From assembly GCA_002438785.1 (NCBI GenBank), contig DJQS01000020.1, forward strand, positions 1-64,000: DNA of 64,000 bases. Direction: 5' to 3'. This document shows, in pieces, positions 44,132 to 53,065 of this stretch. How positions within the stretch are numbered: position 1 is the first letter of the stretch; each line of letters opens with the position of its first letter. The DNA is from Caryophanales bacterium UBA6380. Its GTDB lineage: Bacteria; Bacillota_I; Bacilli_A; RFN20; CAG-826. The translations under genes and the position numbers were made by a program. The notes beneath the pieces were generated by a model. It did no database searches. It was given only the letters and a program-made list of their open reading frames with translations, and was not told the origin of the DNA.

Positions 44132-45297
44132 AAAATTTAGTTATCGCTCATGGTGGAGGACCAACAAGTGTTATAAATGCTTCTTTAGCTGGTGCAATTA
44201 AAGAATTAAAAAATAAAAATTTTAAAGGAAAAATATTAGCACCTCGTTTTGGTAGTGCTGGTCTATTAAATGAAGATTTTATAGATCTTACTAACGTTTC
44301 TGATAAGGATATTGAACTGTTAATACACACTCCGGGGAGTGCCATCGGAACATCTCGTTTTCCTCTCTATGATAAAGAATATGAAAAAATTATAGATATT
44401 CTTATAAAAAACGATATTGGTTATGTATTATTTACAGGTGGAAACGGAAGCATGGATACAATCGGCAACATTTATAAACATGCTTTAAAAAGAAATTATG
44501 AAATCATTTGTGGAGGAATACCAAAAACGGTCGATAATGATATAGCACTAACCGATCATGCTCCTGGTTTTATTAGTTGTGCAAAATTTATTATGCAAAG
44601 TGTTTCTGATTGTGCACAAGATATTAAGGGATTGCCTATACATGTTTCAATTATAGAGGTAATGGGAAGAAATGCAGGTTGGTTAGCAGCGAGTAGTGCA
44701 CTAGCTAGAATTAACGAAGATGATGCACCTCATATTATTTTATTTCCAGAAATTCCGTTTGACGAAGAAAAATTTCTAAAGCTAGTTAAAGAGAAGCACG
44801 AAAAATATAAAGGTGTTATTGTTGTAGCAAGTGAAGGACTTGTAGATAAAAACGGTAATCCAATTGTAAAACCAATTTATAAAACAGAAAGAGCAACATA
44901 TTTTGGAGATGTAGCTAGTTATCTGCAAACTCTTGTAATTTCAAAACTTGGTATCAAAGCGCGAAGTGAAAAGCCAGGACTATTATGTAGATGTTCATCA
45001 TCACTAGTGAGCGAATTAGATTTAGAAGAAGCACAATTAATGGGCAAAATATCTGTTGATACAGTGTTAGCAGGAAAAAATGGTTATATGGTTGGAATTA
45101 AAAGAATTTCATCCTTCCCTTATAAAATTGAGCCAATTCTTATCCCTATTAATGAAGTAATGTTAAACGAATCAAAATTTCCAGAACATTTTATGTCTAG
45201 CGACAAATATAATGTAAGCAAAGAATTTATTGAATGGCTAAGACCATTAGTTGGATATCCAAACAAAGTAATAAGTTTTGTTGACAAATCAAATTAA
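44128..45297 (+). CDS. pfkA: 6-phosphofructokinase (phosphoryl donor uncertain)
   Basis: This enzyme phosphorylates fructose-6-phosphate. I use the ATG at 44128, which follows AAAGGA and overlaps the nagA stop; 389 residues result. The phosphoryl-donor loop reads GGNGSMDT at 104-111 and the catalytic loop PKTVDND at 132-138. Lys133 is the residue typical of PPi-dependent and related long PFKs. Gly107 is the residue typical of ATP users, where PPi enzymes have Asp. The donor is therefore ambiguous. It overlaps the convergent ispE gene by 4 nt. With PPDK and aldolase it completes a glycolytic set in this window. Confidence 0.92.
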   Translation: MKNLVIAHGGGPTSVINASLAGAIKELKNKNFKGKILAPRFGSAGLLNEDFIDLTNVSDKDIELLIHTPGSAIGTSRFPLYDKEYEKIIDILIKNDIGYVLFTGGNGSMDTIGNIYKHALKRNYEIICGGIPKTVDNDIALTDHAPGFISCAKFIMQSVSDCAQDIKGLPIHVSIIEVMGRNAGWLAASSALARINEDDAPHIILFPEIPFDEEKFLKLVKEKHEKYKGVIVVASEGLVDKNGNPIVKPIYKTERATYFGDVASYLQTLVISKLGIKARSEKPGLLCRCSSSLVSELDLEEAQLMGKISVDTVLAGKNGYMVGIKRISSFPYKIEPILIPINEVMLNESKFPEHFMSSDKYNVSKEFIEWLRPLVGYPNKVISFVDKSN

Positions 45298-46175
45298 AAT
45301 AAATGATGCTTTTTTTCTTCTTTTTCATTAAAAAAAGTCGTTAATTCTACATTATATCCTAATTTATAATACTTATCTTCTAGTTTTTTTGACATTTTTT
45401 TATCTTTTATAAAACAATAAATAGCACTTCCTGCACCAGTCATAGAAACAAAGTCTACATTTTCTTTTTTTACTAAATCATATAATTCTTTTAATTGTGG
45501 TAGCATTTTAAAAGCAGGCTCTTGTAAATTATTAATGCAAAGTTCATTTAATTTTCCATCATCATTAATAAATGAGCTTTTAACTGCTTGTATATCACAA
45601 TGTGGCAAAGGTTCGAATTTATCATATTCATGGAATACTTCGACTGTGGATAAACCAAAATGTGGTTGAATAATAAGTATATTAAAATTATTATTATGTT
45701 CAAAGAAATTAATTTTATTTCCTTTTGATTCAACAATAGCTGGCTTTTCAAATATTGCCCAAGGAACATCAGAACCAATTTTTATAGCAATATCTATCAT
45801 ATCTTGATCAGTAATATTTAATTTCAATAATTTAGCAACTCCCTTAATAGTTGCTGCAGCATCAGCGCTTCCGCCACCAAGACCAGATTGAATAAAAATA
45901 GATTTATGAATATCAATTCTTATTTTTTGTTTAAATTTGAATTTTTCACGTAATGCATCAATAGCTTTATGACACAAATTATATTTATTAATTTTTAAAG
46001 AGCATTCATCGCAAGTAACGAAATCATCGCTATCATTATTAGGCAAAATTGAAATATCTAATGAGTCATGTAGTGATAAAGGAAGCATTATAGTTTCAAG
46101 ATTATGATAACCATCATCTCTTTTATCTAAAACATTTAATCCAAGATTAATTTTAGCATGTGCTTTAACTATCAT
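45294..46175 (-). CDS. ispE: 4-diphosphocytidyl-2-C-methyl-D-erythritol kinase
   Basis: IspE is the GHMP-family kinase of the MEP isoprenoid pathway, 293 residues. AHAKINLGLNVLDKRDDGYHNLETI opens the protein, and the ATP loop is SGLGGGSADAAATIKG near 93. IGSDVPWAIFEKPAI and MTGAGSAIYCFI are also typical. A good promoter (TTGAAA-16-TATAAT) lies in the 3' end of ksgA. No ribosome-binding site precedes the ATG, so the message looks leaderless or has a leader of about 2 nt. The presence of IspE implies the MEP rather than the mevalonate route. Confidence 0.95.
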   Translation of the reverse strand: MIVKAHAKINLGLNVLDKRDDGYHNLETIMLPLSLHDSLDISILPNNDSDDFVTCDECSLKINKYNLCHKAIDALREKFKFKQKIRIDIHKSIFIQSGLGGGSADAAATIKGVAKLLKLNITDQDMIDIAIKIGSDVPWAIFEKPAIVESKGNKINFFEHNNNFNILIIQPHFGLSTVEVFHEYDKFEPLPHCDIQAVKSSFINDDGKLNELCINNLQEPAFKMLPQLKELYDLVKKENVDFVSMTGAGSAIYCFIKDKKMSKKLEDKYYKLGYNVELTTFFNEKEEKKHHLF

Positions 46176-46184
46176 AGTAATAAT

Positions 46185-46212
46185 ATTATAAATTTCTATT
46201 TTTAACTTTCAA
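46185..46212 (-). promoter_or_regulatory. ispE promoter inside ksgA end
   Basis: Minus-strand TTGAAA (46207-46212) and TATAAT (46185-46190) are spaced 16 nt apart. The -10 box overlaps the ksgA stop codon and ends 9 nt before the ispE ATG. Confidence 0.65.
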
Positions 46213-47004
46213 TATAGCATTTGATATTTTTTCTAGATTTTCTAAATTAATATCTTCACCTCTTAAATTTTTGTCAAGCTTGCTTTCGCTTAAAACAAAT
46301 TCAATTTCATCATTATTAAGAATACTTTTTAAATTATTTGCAATATTTTTCCTTCTATTTTTATATAAAATACAGGCTATTTTATATAAAAACACTGCAA
46401 AATCAATATTTTTTTCATATTTTTTTGTAATTTTAAAAACTACAGAAGCGACTGTTGGCATAGGAAAAAAAGAAGTGTAAGGTACGACTAAGATCTTTGT
46501 TATATTAAAACAATAATCTATAAGATAATTAATTGGTCCAATATCTCTTTTGTTTTTTGTTGTGATTCGATCATAAAATTCTTTTTGTGTCATAAAAACA
46601 GCTAATTCAATTTTTTTAAAATTTGTAAGTATATATTCTAAAATATCCGTTGAAATATAATAAGGTAAATTACCTACAATCTTATTAAAATCATAATCTT
46701 TAAATTTTAATATATTATTTTTTATTATTTTAATATTAGAATTTTGATAGCTCATATTTAAAAATTTTACAAACTTTTCATCATATTCAACAGCTGTATA
46801 TTTTTTTGTCGTATTAATTAAAAAAGATGTTAATGCTCCTAGGCCAGGGCCAATTTCTAAAAGTAAATCATCAGATTTAAGTTCTAAATTCTCACAAATT
46901 GTTGTTGCTACATTTTCATCAATTAAAAAATTTTGCCCAAGTTCCTTTTTTGCGTGAGAATTTACAAGTAAAAAATAGTCTTTAATCTCATTTTCATTTA
47001 ACAT
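46186..47004 (-). CDS. ksgA: 16S rRNA dimethyladenosine transferase KsgA/RsmA
   Basis: KsgA dimethylates two adjacent adenosines in helix 45 of 16S rRNA during 30S assembly. The 272-residue protein has ELGQNFLIDENVA near 20, the SAM motif LEIGPGLGALTSF near 45 and the catalytic NLPYYIST near 110. A C-terminal RNA-binding domain follows. It overlaps rnmV by 11 nt; rnmV-ksgA-ispE is the classic Bacillus order. Confidence 0.97.
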   Translation of the reverse strand: MLNENEIKDYFLLVNSHAKKELGQNFLIDENVATTICENLELKSDDLLLEIGPGLGALTSFLINTTKKYTAVEYDEKFVKFLNMSYQNSNIKIIKNNILKFKDYDFNKIVGNLPYYISTDILEYILTNFKKIELAVFMTQKEFYDRITTKNKRDIGPINYLIDYCFNITKILVVPYTSFFPMPTVASVVFKITKKYEKNIDFAVFLYKIACILYKNRRKNIANNLKSILNNDEIEFVLSESKLDKNLRGEDINLENLEKISNAILKVKNRNL

Positions 47005-47545
47005 TCTTTAAAATCTCCATAATTTCTTTTTTATCTACATTAAGCATTTTTAATTTATTTAATAATTGTTTCCCATTGGAATAACCAATATGTAATTTTT
47101 TTTCTAAAATTTCTCTATATTTTTTACTATTTTCATTACCAACCAATTTTAATTCGTATAAATCATTTAAGGTTAAATTAGATTTTAATAAATTACTTGA
47201 AGTAAACTCTACTAAATTATCTAAAGCTTTATTGACTTCCTCAATAGTAGACTCTGCAACACCAACTTTATGTTTCTTAATTGAAAATTCTTTGCGCACA
47301 TAAGCATTATAGATATTTTTTGTAATTTTAGAGTTTATGATGTTTCTTATTCGCATTCCTGGATAATCTGGATCAGTTAGCACAATGATTTTGTTTTTTT
47401 TACTCACTTTCATTAAAAAATTTAAATCATTAGGAGATATAGCGCTGCCATTAACACTATAAAAATTAGCATCCAAAAAGCTAGATAAAAAATCTATATC
47501 TGTTTTTCCTTCGACAACTATTAAAGCATCAATTTTTCTTTTCAT
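46994..47545 (-). CDS. rnmV: ribonuclease M5
   Basis: RNase M5 trims both ends of 5S rRNA precursors, with L18 as helper. The 183-residue protein has a Toprim domain: DALIVVEGKTDIDFL at the N-terminus with the catalytic Glu, and LTDPDYPGMRIRNIIN near 56 with the metal-binding Asp residues. HKVGVAESTIEEV is typical of the family. It overlaps tatD by 17 nt and ksgA by 11 nt. Confidence 0.95.
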   Translation of the reverse strand: MKRKIDALIVVEGKTDIDFLSSFLDANFYSVNGSAISPNDLNFLMKVSKKNKIIVLTDPDYPGMRIRNIINSKITKNIYNAYVRKEFSIKKHKVGVAESTIEEVNKALDNLVEFTSSNLLKSNLTLNDLYELKLVGNENSKKYREILEKKLHIGYSNGKQLLNKLKMLNVDKKEIMEILKNVK

Positions 47546-48317
47546 TTTTTAATTTTAATATTTTTAAAGAATTTTCAAACGAAATGTCTTCTAATTCTTT
47601 TTTGTTAATATGTAATATATTAGCAGCAAATTCAACAGTATTATTTATGTATTTTGGCAAATTAACTTTTCCTCTATAAGGTGTAGGAGCTAAATAAGGA
47701 GCATCGGTTTCAAAAACAATGGAAGTTAACGGAATATTTAATATAACTTCTTTTGGTTTAATCGAATTTTTAAAAGTTAAAGTTCCTCCAAAAGCAATTT
47801 CATATCCTAATTTAATAAATTCTTTTGCCATTTCTAAAGAACCACTAAAGCAATGCATTATTCCACTATTTAGGCAAATATTATTTTTAAGTATGTCATA
47901 AGTGTCTTGTAAAGATTCACGTGCATGTATTAATATAGGTAAATTTAATTCATTAGCTAATTTAATTTGTTCTATAAACATCCTTTTTTGTTTATTTTTT
48001 ATTGTTTGATCATTCTCCCAATAATAATCCAATCCAATTTCTCCAATCGCAATTACTTTTTTTGATTGCAGAAATAATTCTTTTAATGCAGTAATAGTAG
48101 AATTATTATAGGATTTATGTTCAGTAGGAATAACTCCAATAGATGCATAAACTTCATTGTATTTATTAGCTATTTCAATGGCTTTTTTGCTACTTTTAAT
48201 ATCGTAACCAACACAAAGAAAGCATTTAACACCATTATTAATAGCATCTTGAATATACTCATCTAAATTGGAAGAAAATTTATCATCATTAAGATGGATA
48301 TGTGTATCGAAAATCAT
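47529..48317 (-). CDS. tatD: TatD family metal-dependent DNase
   Basis: TatD proteins are TIM-barrel nucleases acting in DNA repair and RNA or tRNA quality control. The 262 residues contain FDTHIHLNDDKF at the N-terminus, the metal Glu in AIGEIGLDYYW near 92, His in PILIHARES, HCFSGS and the final Asp in FETDAPYLAPTPYRGK near 203. It lies 1 nt after mnmE in the operon mnmE-tatD-rnmV-ksgA. Confidence 0.95.
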   Translation of the reverse strand: MIFDTHIHLNDDKFSSNLDEYIQDAINNGVKCFLCVGYDIKSSKKAIEIANKYNEVYASIGVIPTEHKSYNNSTITALKELFLQSKKVIAIGEIGLDYYWENDQTIKNKQKRMFIEQIKLANELNLPILIHARESLQDTYDILKNNICLNSGIMHCFSGSLEMAKEFIKLGYEIAFGGTLTFKNSIKPKEVILNIPLTSIVFETDAPYLAPTPYRGKVNLPKYINNTVEFAANILHINKKELEDISFENSLKILKLKNEKKN

Positions 48318-48318
48318 A

Positions 48319-49641
48319 TTATTTACCTAAACAAAAACGTGAAAATATCTCTTTTGCCATGTCGAAATCATAATTTTCACCAGTTATTGCTAAAATTTTT
48401 AAATAGGAAGTTTTAATGTGCTCACTTAAAATATCAATAGTTTCACCATTTAAAGCTAATTTTTTAGTTAAATTAATTTCTTCTAAACACGATTCTAATA
48501 ATCCAATTTCTCTAGTATTGGCTAAAGAAGGTGTTTTGTAGTCATCGTCTTTTAAATTCAATTTCTTTAAAATCTCATCATACAATAAATTAACATTATG
48601 CTTTAAAGCATTCGTAGTTAAAATACCTTTTTTATAATTATTCAAATCACTTTTATTATAAACTTCAATAATATTTTTGTTTTTAACAATATTTAAAATA
48701 GATAAATCTTCATCATTTAATTTTTCATTATCAAAAACAACAATAACAATATCAGCAATTTCTAAAATCTTCTTACTTTTATTTATTCCTAATGATTCAA
48801 TATAATCGTTTGAATCTCTTATACCAGCTGTATCATATAGATTAATAAGAATTCCGTTTAAGTTAATTTTCCCTTCTACAATATCACGAGTAGTGCCTTT
48901 TATGTTGCTGACAATTGCTTTATCTTCTTTTAATAACGAATTAAAAATTGAAGATTTTCCGACATTAGGGCGTCCTACAATTACTACATTAATACCATAT
49001 TTAATAAGCTTGCCTTTCCTACCGTTCGCTATTAAAATATTAATTTTTCTGCTAATATCATTGCAAAACTCAATTATTTCTTTAGAATTCATTTCTTCTA
49101 TATCGGTGTATTCTGAATAATCGATATTAGCTTCGATTGTAGAAAGCATATCACCAATTTCCTTTTTTATTGGTAATATTAATTTAGAAGTATCCCCTTT
49201 TAATGCAAGTAATGATACATTCTTACTTTCTTCAGTTTCAGCATTTATTAAATCGTTTATAGATTCAGCTTGTATTAAATCTAGTTTTCCATTTAAAAAA
49301 GCACGAGATGAATATTCTCCTCTTTCTGCCATACGTGCACCATATTTTATAGCTAAATTAATAATCTTATTAAATATAAGTGGTGAACCATGGCATATAA
49401 TTTCAACGCTGTCTTCTCCAGTAAAAGACTTAGGTCCTTTATACAAAAGAAGGACTACTTCATCAACTAAATTGTCGCCATCTTTTATATATCCATGTAG
49501 CAACGAGTTTTGAGTTAGTCCTATTAAATTTTTTGAATAAAAATTAGATACAACATTGAAACAATCATTACCACTCAACCTAACAATAGCTAAAGCACTT
49601 CTTAAAGGAGGTGTAGCTAAAGCAACAATGGTCTCAAACAT
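48319..49641 (-). CDS. mnmE: tRNA modification GTPase MnmE
   Basis: With MnmG, MnmE builds the 5-carboxymethylaminomethyl group at U34 of several tRNAs. The 440 residues hold the N-terminal tetrahydrofolate-binding domain with GEYSSRAFLNGKLDL near 116, then the G domain with G1 GRPNVGKSSIFN near 226, DTAGI near 270 and NKSD near 335. The C-terminal motif FSRFCLGK is the usual FC(I/L)GK end with its functional Cys. The gene lies downstream of jag, as in Bacillus. Confidence 0.97.
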   Translation of the reverse strand: MFETIVALATPPLRSALAIVRLSGNDCFNVVSNFYSKNLIGLTQNSLLHGYIKDGDNLVDEVVLLLYKGPKSFTGEDSVEIICHGSPLIFNKIINLAIKYGARMAERGEYSSRAFLNGKLDLIQAESINDLINAETEESKNVSLLALKGDTSKLILPIKKEIGDMLSTIEANIDYSEYTDIEEMNSKEIIEFCNDISRKINILIANGRKGKLIKYGINVVIVGRPNVGKSSIFNSLLKEDKAIVSNIKGTTRDIVEGKINLNGILINLYDTAGIRDSNDYIESLGINKSKKILEIADIVIVVFDNEKLNDEDLSILNIVKNKNIIEVYNKSDLNNYKKGILTTNALKHNVNLLYDEILKKLNLKDDDYKTPSLANTREIGLLESCLEEINLTKKLALNGETIDILSEHIKTSYLKILAITGENYDFDMAKEIFSRFCLGK

Positions 49642-49650
49642 ATTATCTTA

Positions 49651-50301
49651 TTATTCTTTAGTTTCAATTACTTCAGTTGTAGTATTTCCATTATTATCTA
49701 TTTCAGAACTAATATATTTAACTACAATTGCTCTATCTTTACCATCACCAATAGATTCAGTTTTAATGTTTTTAAAAGATGCTAAGGCGGTATGAACCTT
49801 CTTTCTTTCATCAGGTGTCATAGGATCTAACTTAACATCTACATGAGTTTTTAACACTTCTTTAGCAACACGTTTAGCAATAGATATCGCTTTGCGGTAT
49901 TTTTTATCTTTATAATCACTGATATCTAATAAAATTCTAAATTTCTTTTTAAATTTAGTATTAACAGCAAGTTTTACAAGTTCATTTAACGATTGAAGAG
50001 TACCACCATTAGCGCCAATAATTAATGAATTTTTATTAGTCTCGATTAAAATTTTAGCGATACCATCACGATAAAATGTTTGTAAAGAAACTTCAAGTCC
50101 TAAAGCAGAAATAACATCTTTTATGTAATTTTCTGCATATTCTATAACATCAGCAACATCATAAACATTAATTATTGCTTTTTTAAATAAACCTTTCTTT
50201 TCTTCAACAACATCATACATTAAATCATTTTGTTCACATTCCATCTCTTTGCAAGCGGTTTTAATAGCTTCATCGAGAGTTTTTTCTACTATTTTTTTCA
50301 T
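49651..50301 (-). CDS. jag: Jag/KhpB family RNA-binding protein
   Basis: This 216-residue protein has the Jag domain order: an N-terminal Jag_N domain (about 1-50, EKTLDEAIKTACKEMEC), a KH domain (about 75-150, LIIGANGGTLQSLNELVKLAVN) and an R3H domain (about 150-205, PMTPDERKKVHTAL). KhpB proteins bind RNA together with KhpA and affect cell elongation and division in streptococci. It lies 2 nt after yidC, the standard gene order. Confidence 0.95.
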   Translation of the reverse strand: MKKIVEKTLDEAIKTACKEMECEQNDLMYDVVEEKKGLFKKAIINVYDVADVIEYAENYIKDVISALGLEVSLQTFYRDGIAKILIETNKNSLIIGANGGTLQSLNELVKLAVNTKFKKKFRILLDISDYKDKKYRKAISIAKRVAKEVLKTHVDVKLDPMTPDERKKVHTALASFKNIKTESIGDGKDRAIVVKYISSEIDNNGNTTTEVIETKE

Positions 50302-50303
50302 AC

Positions 50304-52178
50304 TTACTTATCTCCTTTTTTTGAAAGGTCACCTTTCTTTTGTAATATAAAATGCATAATAACTGTTTGAATCATTGAGAATAATGCCCCAGCAAACCAA
50401 TAAACACCCATAGCAGCTGGAAGAGTGAAGCCCATTATAATAATAAAAATAGTCATAACCCACGAGACAATTTTCATTTGCTTTTGTGAACTATTAGCAG
50501 CAGGATTTTTATACATTTTAGTAACATTTTTCGTACGTTTTTTACTTAACCATTGAGGTAATTGCATAGATAAAATTTGTGTTGCTGACATTAATACAAT
50601 TAATATCAAAGCAGTCCAACATTGAAGTCCTGGCCAATTAGACAAATTAAATAAAACACTTGAAATAGTGTCACTAAGTCTTAATCCTAAAACAGCATCT
50701 CTAGATAAACTAGCAGCCGCACTTAGTCCATTCCAAACAGCAATAAATACAGGGAATTGAACAATCATAATTAATATTGAACCAAAAGGATGAATCTTAT
50801 ATCGTTTATATAAGTTCATTTGTGCTTGAGCAAGTCTTTGTTTCTCGTATTGATTCGTATTACTATTTGGGTATTTTTCTTGAAGTTTAGCAATTTCTGG
50901 TTGCAAATATTGCATTTTTTGTTGCGATAATGTCGATTTAAATGAGATGAGCATAAATAAACCTCTGACAATTACAGTAACAAGTAAAACAGCAGAAATT
51001 TGTCCCCACCCGTTCATTCCGAATGTATGTGAAAAATATTCTGTCATATAAGCAACAGGGTAAACTAACAAACCTTCAATCCATCCATGACTCCATGCAT
51101 CGCTCCATTTAGTTTTATTTGTAAATTGAACAGTATCACGAAGTGGATCATCATTTAAATGTCCATAAAAGCCATCATCAATTGTGAAGCAGCTCTTTAA
51201 AGTTGAAACTTTGGTGTTCATTGCTGATTTATATAAAGAAAAATAATCACTTCCCATATTATAACCATCACCTAAATTTTTAGATTCTGAAATCTCATTA
51301 TTCCAAGAATTAATATTAGACCAATAGTCACCATCACTCATTTCTACTTTGGATTCAGTGTCAGTAGAGATATATTTATATTTTCCAAATTTAACAAATA
51401 AGGAATTATTTCTCCCTAATACATGGGTAGTTTTACCATTAATATCGTATTCTCCGCCATTTAACAATATATTTTCTTTATCTTTAGTTGGTTCATTTTT
51501 ATAATCATTATATTCTTCACTTGAATATCCATAAAATAATTCGTATGTAGAATTATATTCAACAGAAGTTATATAATCTTTAGCTTTTTCAAAAAAATAA
51601 GAAATTGATTTCTTATCTAATTCATTCCAAAATTCGTCAGTTGGTAAAGAAACATTGTTGCTTCTAGCTGATGTGTCAGTTGATAAAACAAAACTATTTT
51701 TACTAAAAGTAGTAGATGAACTAGTCCATATATCTTTGCCATCTTTATCAGTAGAATAACTGTATGTTGTAATATTTGAACTTCTAACATAATATAATTC
51801 ATCGCTAGTTTTCAAAGGTGCACTTTCAAAAAAGCCTTCATTTTTAGTTATTACCGTTTCTTCTTTTAACTCTTTAGTAGTTTCATCAAAAACTGTAGTA
51901 GTAATAGCAGAAGCAACATTTTCTAACGTTAATAAAGAATTTTTATCTTTTTTATAATAAACTTCTTTTTTTCCATTATCGGTTAAAGCGTTATAAACAA
52001 ATTTCTCAGCGTTATTTTGTGTATCAAAAAATTGAGTATTAATAGGATCATAAGCGTAACGATAGGTAGCACTATCTAAAGCACTACAAAAACTATTACA
52101 ACTTGTTAAAATAAGTGTTAAAAATCCTAGAAGCCCAGCTATACCGAAAAATTTCTTTCTATTTTTATTATTTTTCAT
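50304..52178 (-). CDS. yidC: membrane protein insertase YidC with large extracytoplasmic domain
   Basis: YidC inserts and folds membrane proteins. The C-terminal ~230 residues are the Oxa1/YidC core, with the key Arg in VTVIVRGLFMLISFKSTLS near 403 and five membrane segments. Ahead lies a lipoprotein signal with LTSC (Cys27). A region of about 340 residues, rich in Asn, Ser, Thr and Tyr, follows and is predicted to be outside the cell. Bacillus SpoIIIJ has about 260 residues and lacks such a domain; the proteobacterial periplasmic domain is similar in size but shows no obvious likeness. The C-terminus is Lys-rich. It overlaps rnpA by 11 nt. Confidence 0.94.
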   Translation of the reverse strand: MKNNKNRKKFFGIAGLLGFLTLILTSCNSFCSALDSATYRYAYDPINTQFFDTQNNAEKFVYNALTDNGKKEVYYKKDKNSLLTLENVASAITTTVFDETTKELKEETVITKNEGFFESAPLKTSDELYYVRSSNITTYSYSTDKDGKDIWTSSSTTFSKNSFVLSTDTSARSNNVSLPTDEFWNELDKKSISYFFEKAKDYITSVEYNSTYELFYGYSSEEYNDYKNEPTKDKENILLNGGEYDINGKTTHVLGRNNSLFVKFGKYKYISTDTESKVEMSDGDYWSNINSWNNEISESKNLGDGYNMGSDYFSLYKSAMNTKVSTLKSCFTIDDGFYGHLNDDPLRDTVQFTNKTKWSDAWSHGWIEGLLVYPVAYMTEYFSHTFGMNGWGQISAVLLVTVIVRGLFMLISFKSTLSQQKMQYLQPEIAKLQEKYPNSNTNQYEKQRLAQAQMNLYKRYKIHPFGSILIMIVQFPVFIAVWNGLSAAASLSRDAVLGLRLSDTISSVLFNLSNWPGLQCWTALILIVLMSATQILSMQLPQWLSKKRTKNVTKMYKNPAANSSQKQMKIVSWVMTIFIIIMGFTLPAAMGVYWFAGALFSMIQTVIMHFILQKKGDLSKKGDK

Positions 52179-52512
52179 TTTTTTCTCCTAACAAGCGACG
52201 AAATATTTTTTCTAGATTTTCTTTGTTATATAAATAATTATCTGTATCATATCGTTTGTTAATAACAACAATTATATCGAGAGCATATTTATCATAATCT
52301 AACACGCCATCAATAATACTTCGAACTTGTCTTTTAATTTTATTTCTAATAACAGCTATACCATTCTTTTTTGTGACTAATAAGCCAACTCGAGTATAAC
52401 TAAAATCATTTTTTCTATAATAAACACAAAACAATTCGTTTTTATAAAAATTTCTTAAGTTAAGGATTTCTTTAAATTCACGATATTTCTTGACTGTATT
52501 TACTTTCTTCAT
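52168..52512 (-). CDS. rnpA: ribonuclease P protein component
   Basis: RnpA is the protein subunit of RNase P, which matures the 5' ends of tRNAs. The 114 residues contain the conserved RNR-type helix region GIAVIRNKIKRQVRSIIDG near 52-70 and the N-terminal VKKYREFKEIL. Position between rpmH (3-nt gap) and yidC is universal in this origin region. Confidence 0.95.
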   Translation of the reverse strand: MKKVNTVKKYREFKEILNLRNFYKNELFCVYYRKNDFSYTRVGLLVTKKNGIAVIRNKIKRQVRSIIDGVLDYDKYALDIIVVINKRYDTDNYLYNKENLEKIFRRLLGEKNEK

Positions 52513-52515
52513 TAA

Positions 52516-52650
52516 CTAGCCAACTAAGACTTTTCTACCTTTAGCTCTTCTATTAGCTAAAACTTTTCTTCCTGTTGGAGAAGACATTCTTGCTCTAAAT
52601 CCACTAACTCTTGCATAATGTAATTTGCTTGGTTGATATGTTCTTTTCAT
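52516..52650 (-). CDS. rpmH: 50S ribosomal protein L34
   Basis: This 44-residue, Arg/Lys-rich protein begins MKRTYQPSKLHYARVSGF and contains MSSPTGRKVLANRRAKGRK, the standard L34 sequence. The slightly changed KLHYARVSGF, where KRKRxRxHGF is usual, is within family variation. AGGAGG lies 8 nt before the ATG. It starts the minus-strand operon rpmH-rnpA-yidC-jag-mnmE and is driven by a strong promoter at the edge of the origin. Confidence 0.97.
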   Translation of the reverse strand: MKRTYQPSKLHYARVSGFRARMSSPTGRKVLANRRAKGRKVLVG

Positions 52651-52681
52651 TGTATAATCCTCCTAATAATAAGCAAAGAAA

Positions 52682-52711
52682 ATTATATATGTATTTATAC
52701 ATATATGTCAA
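52682..52711 (-). promoter_or_regulatory. promoter of rpmH operon
   Basis: Minus-strand TTGACA (52706-52711) and TATAAT (52682-52687) are spaced 18 nt apart, a near-consensus housekeeping promoter. Confidence 0.85.
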
Positions 52712-52758
52712 ACATTTAAAGTTTTCGTCATTTTATTGTGTAAAAATTTTAAAGTAAG

Positions 52759-53038
52759 TTTTCCACTTTTTCACAGTATGTGGGAAACACAAAAATAAAA
52801 ATGTGGAAAAGTTTTATTTTATCTGAATGAATCATTAAATTTTTAATTATTACATATGTAGAAATGTGGAAAAGTTTTATAGTTATTCACATTTTTTATA
52901 TTTTGTGGAAAAGTTTGCACATTTATCCACATTTATAAGTTGTGGAGAACTAATTTTTACCACTGTTTCACGCTTTTTTACTTATAAAAATGTGGAAAAC
53001 TTTATAAGGATCTTTTTTTACTTTCTATTTTTTCCACA
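52759..53038. other. oriC: replication origin, part 1: DnaA-box cluster upstream of dnaA
   Basis: A perfect DnaA box TTATCCACA lies at 52923-52931 and a near-match TTATTCACA at 52883-52891. The variant TGTGGAAAA (TTTTCCACA inverted) recurs at 52802, 52865, 52904, 52991 and, in the other orientation, 53030. More divergent copies are at 52759, 52779 and 52941. Several share an extended form ATGTGGAAAAGTTTTAT. The 415-bp gap 52651-53065 contains no gene; besides the boxes it holds the rpmH promoter and presumably the dnaA promoter, so DnaA probably controls both. Confidence 0.9.
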
Positions 53039-53065
53039 TACTAGTAAAATAATTTAAGGAAAGTT

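Noticed and set aside
52651..53065. Open frame at 52866-53057 in the origin
   Set aside because: It is a chance frame across DnaA boxes with no ribosome-binding site and no protein similarity.
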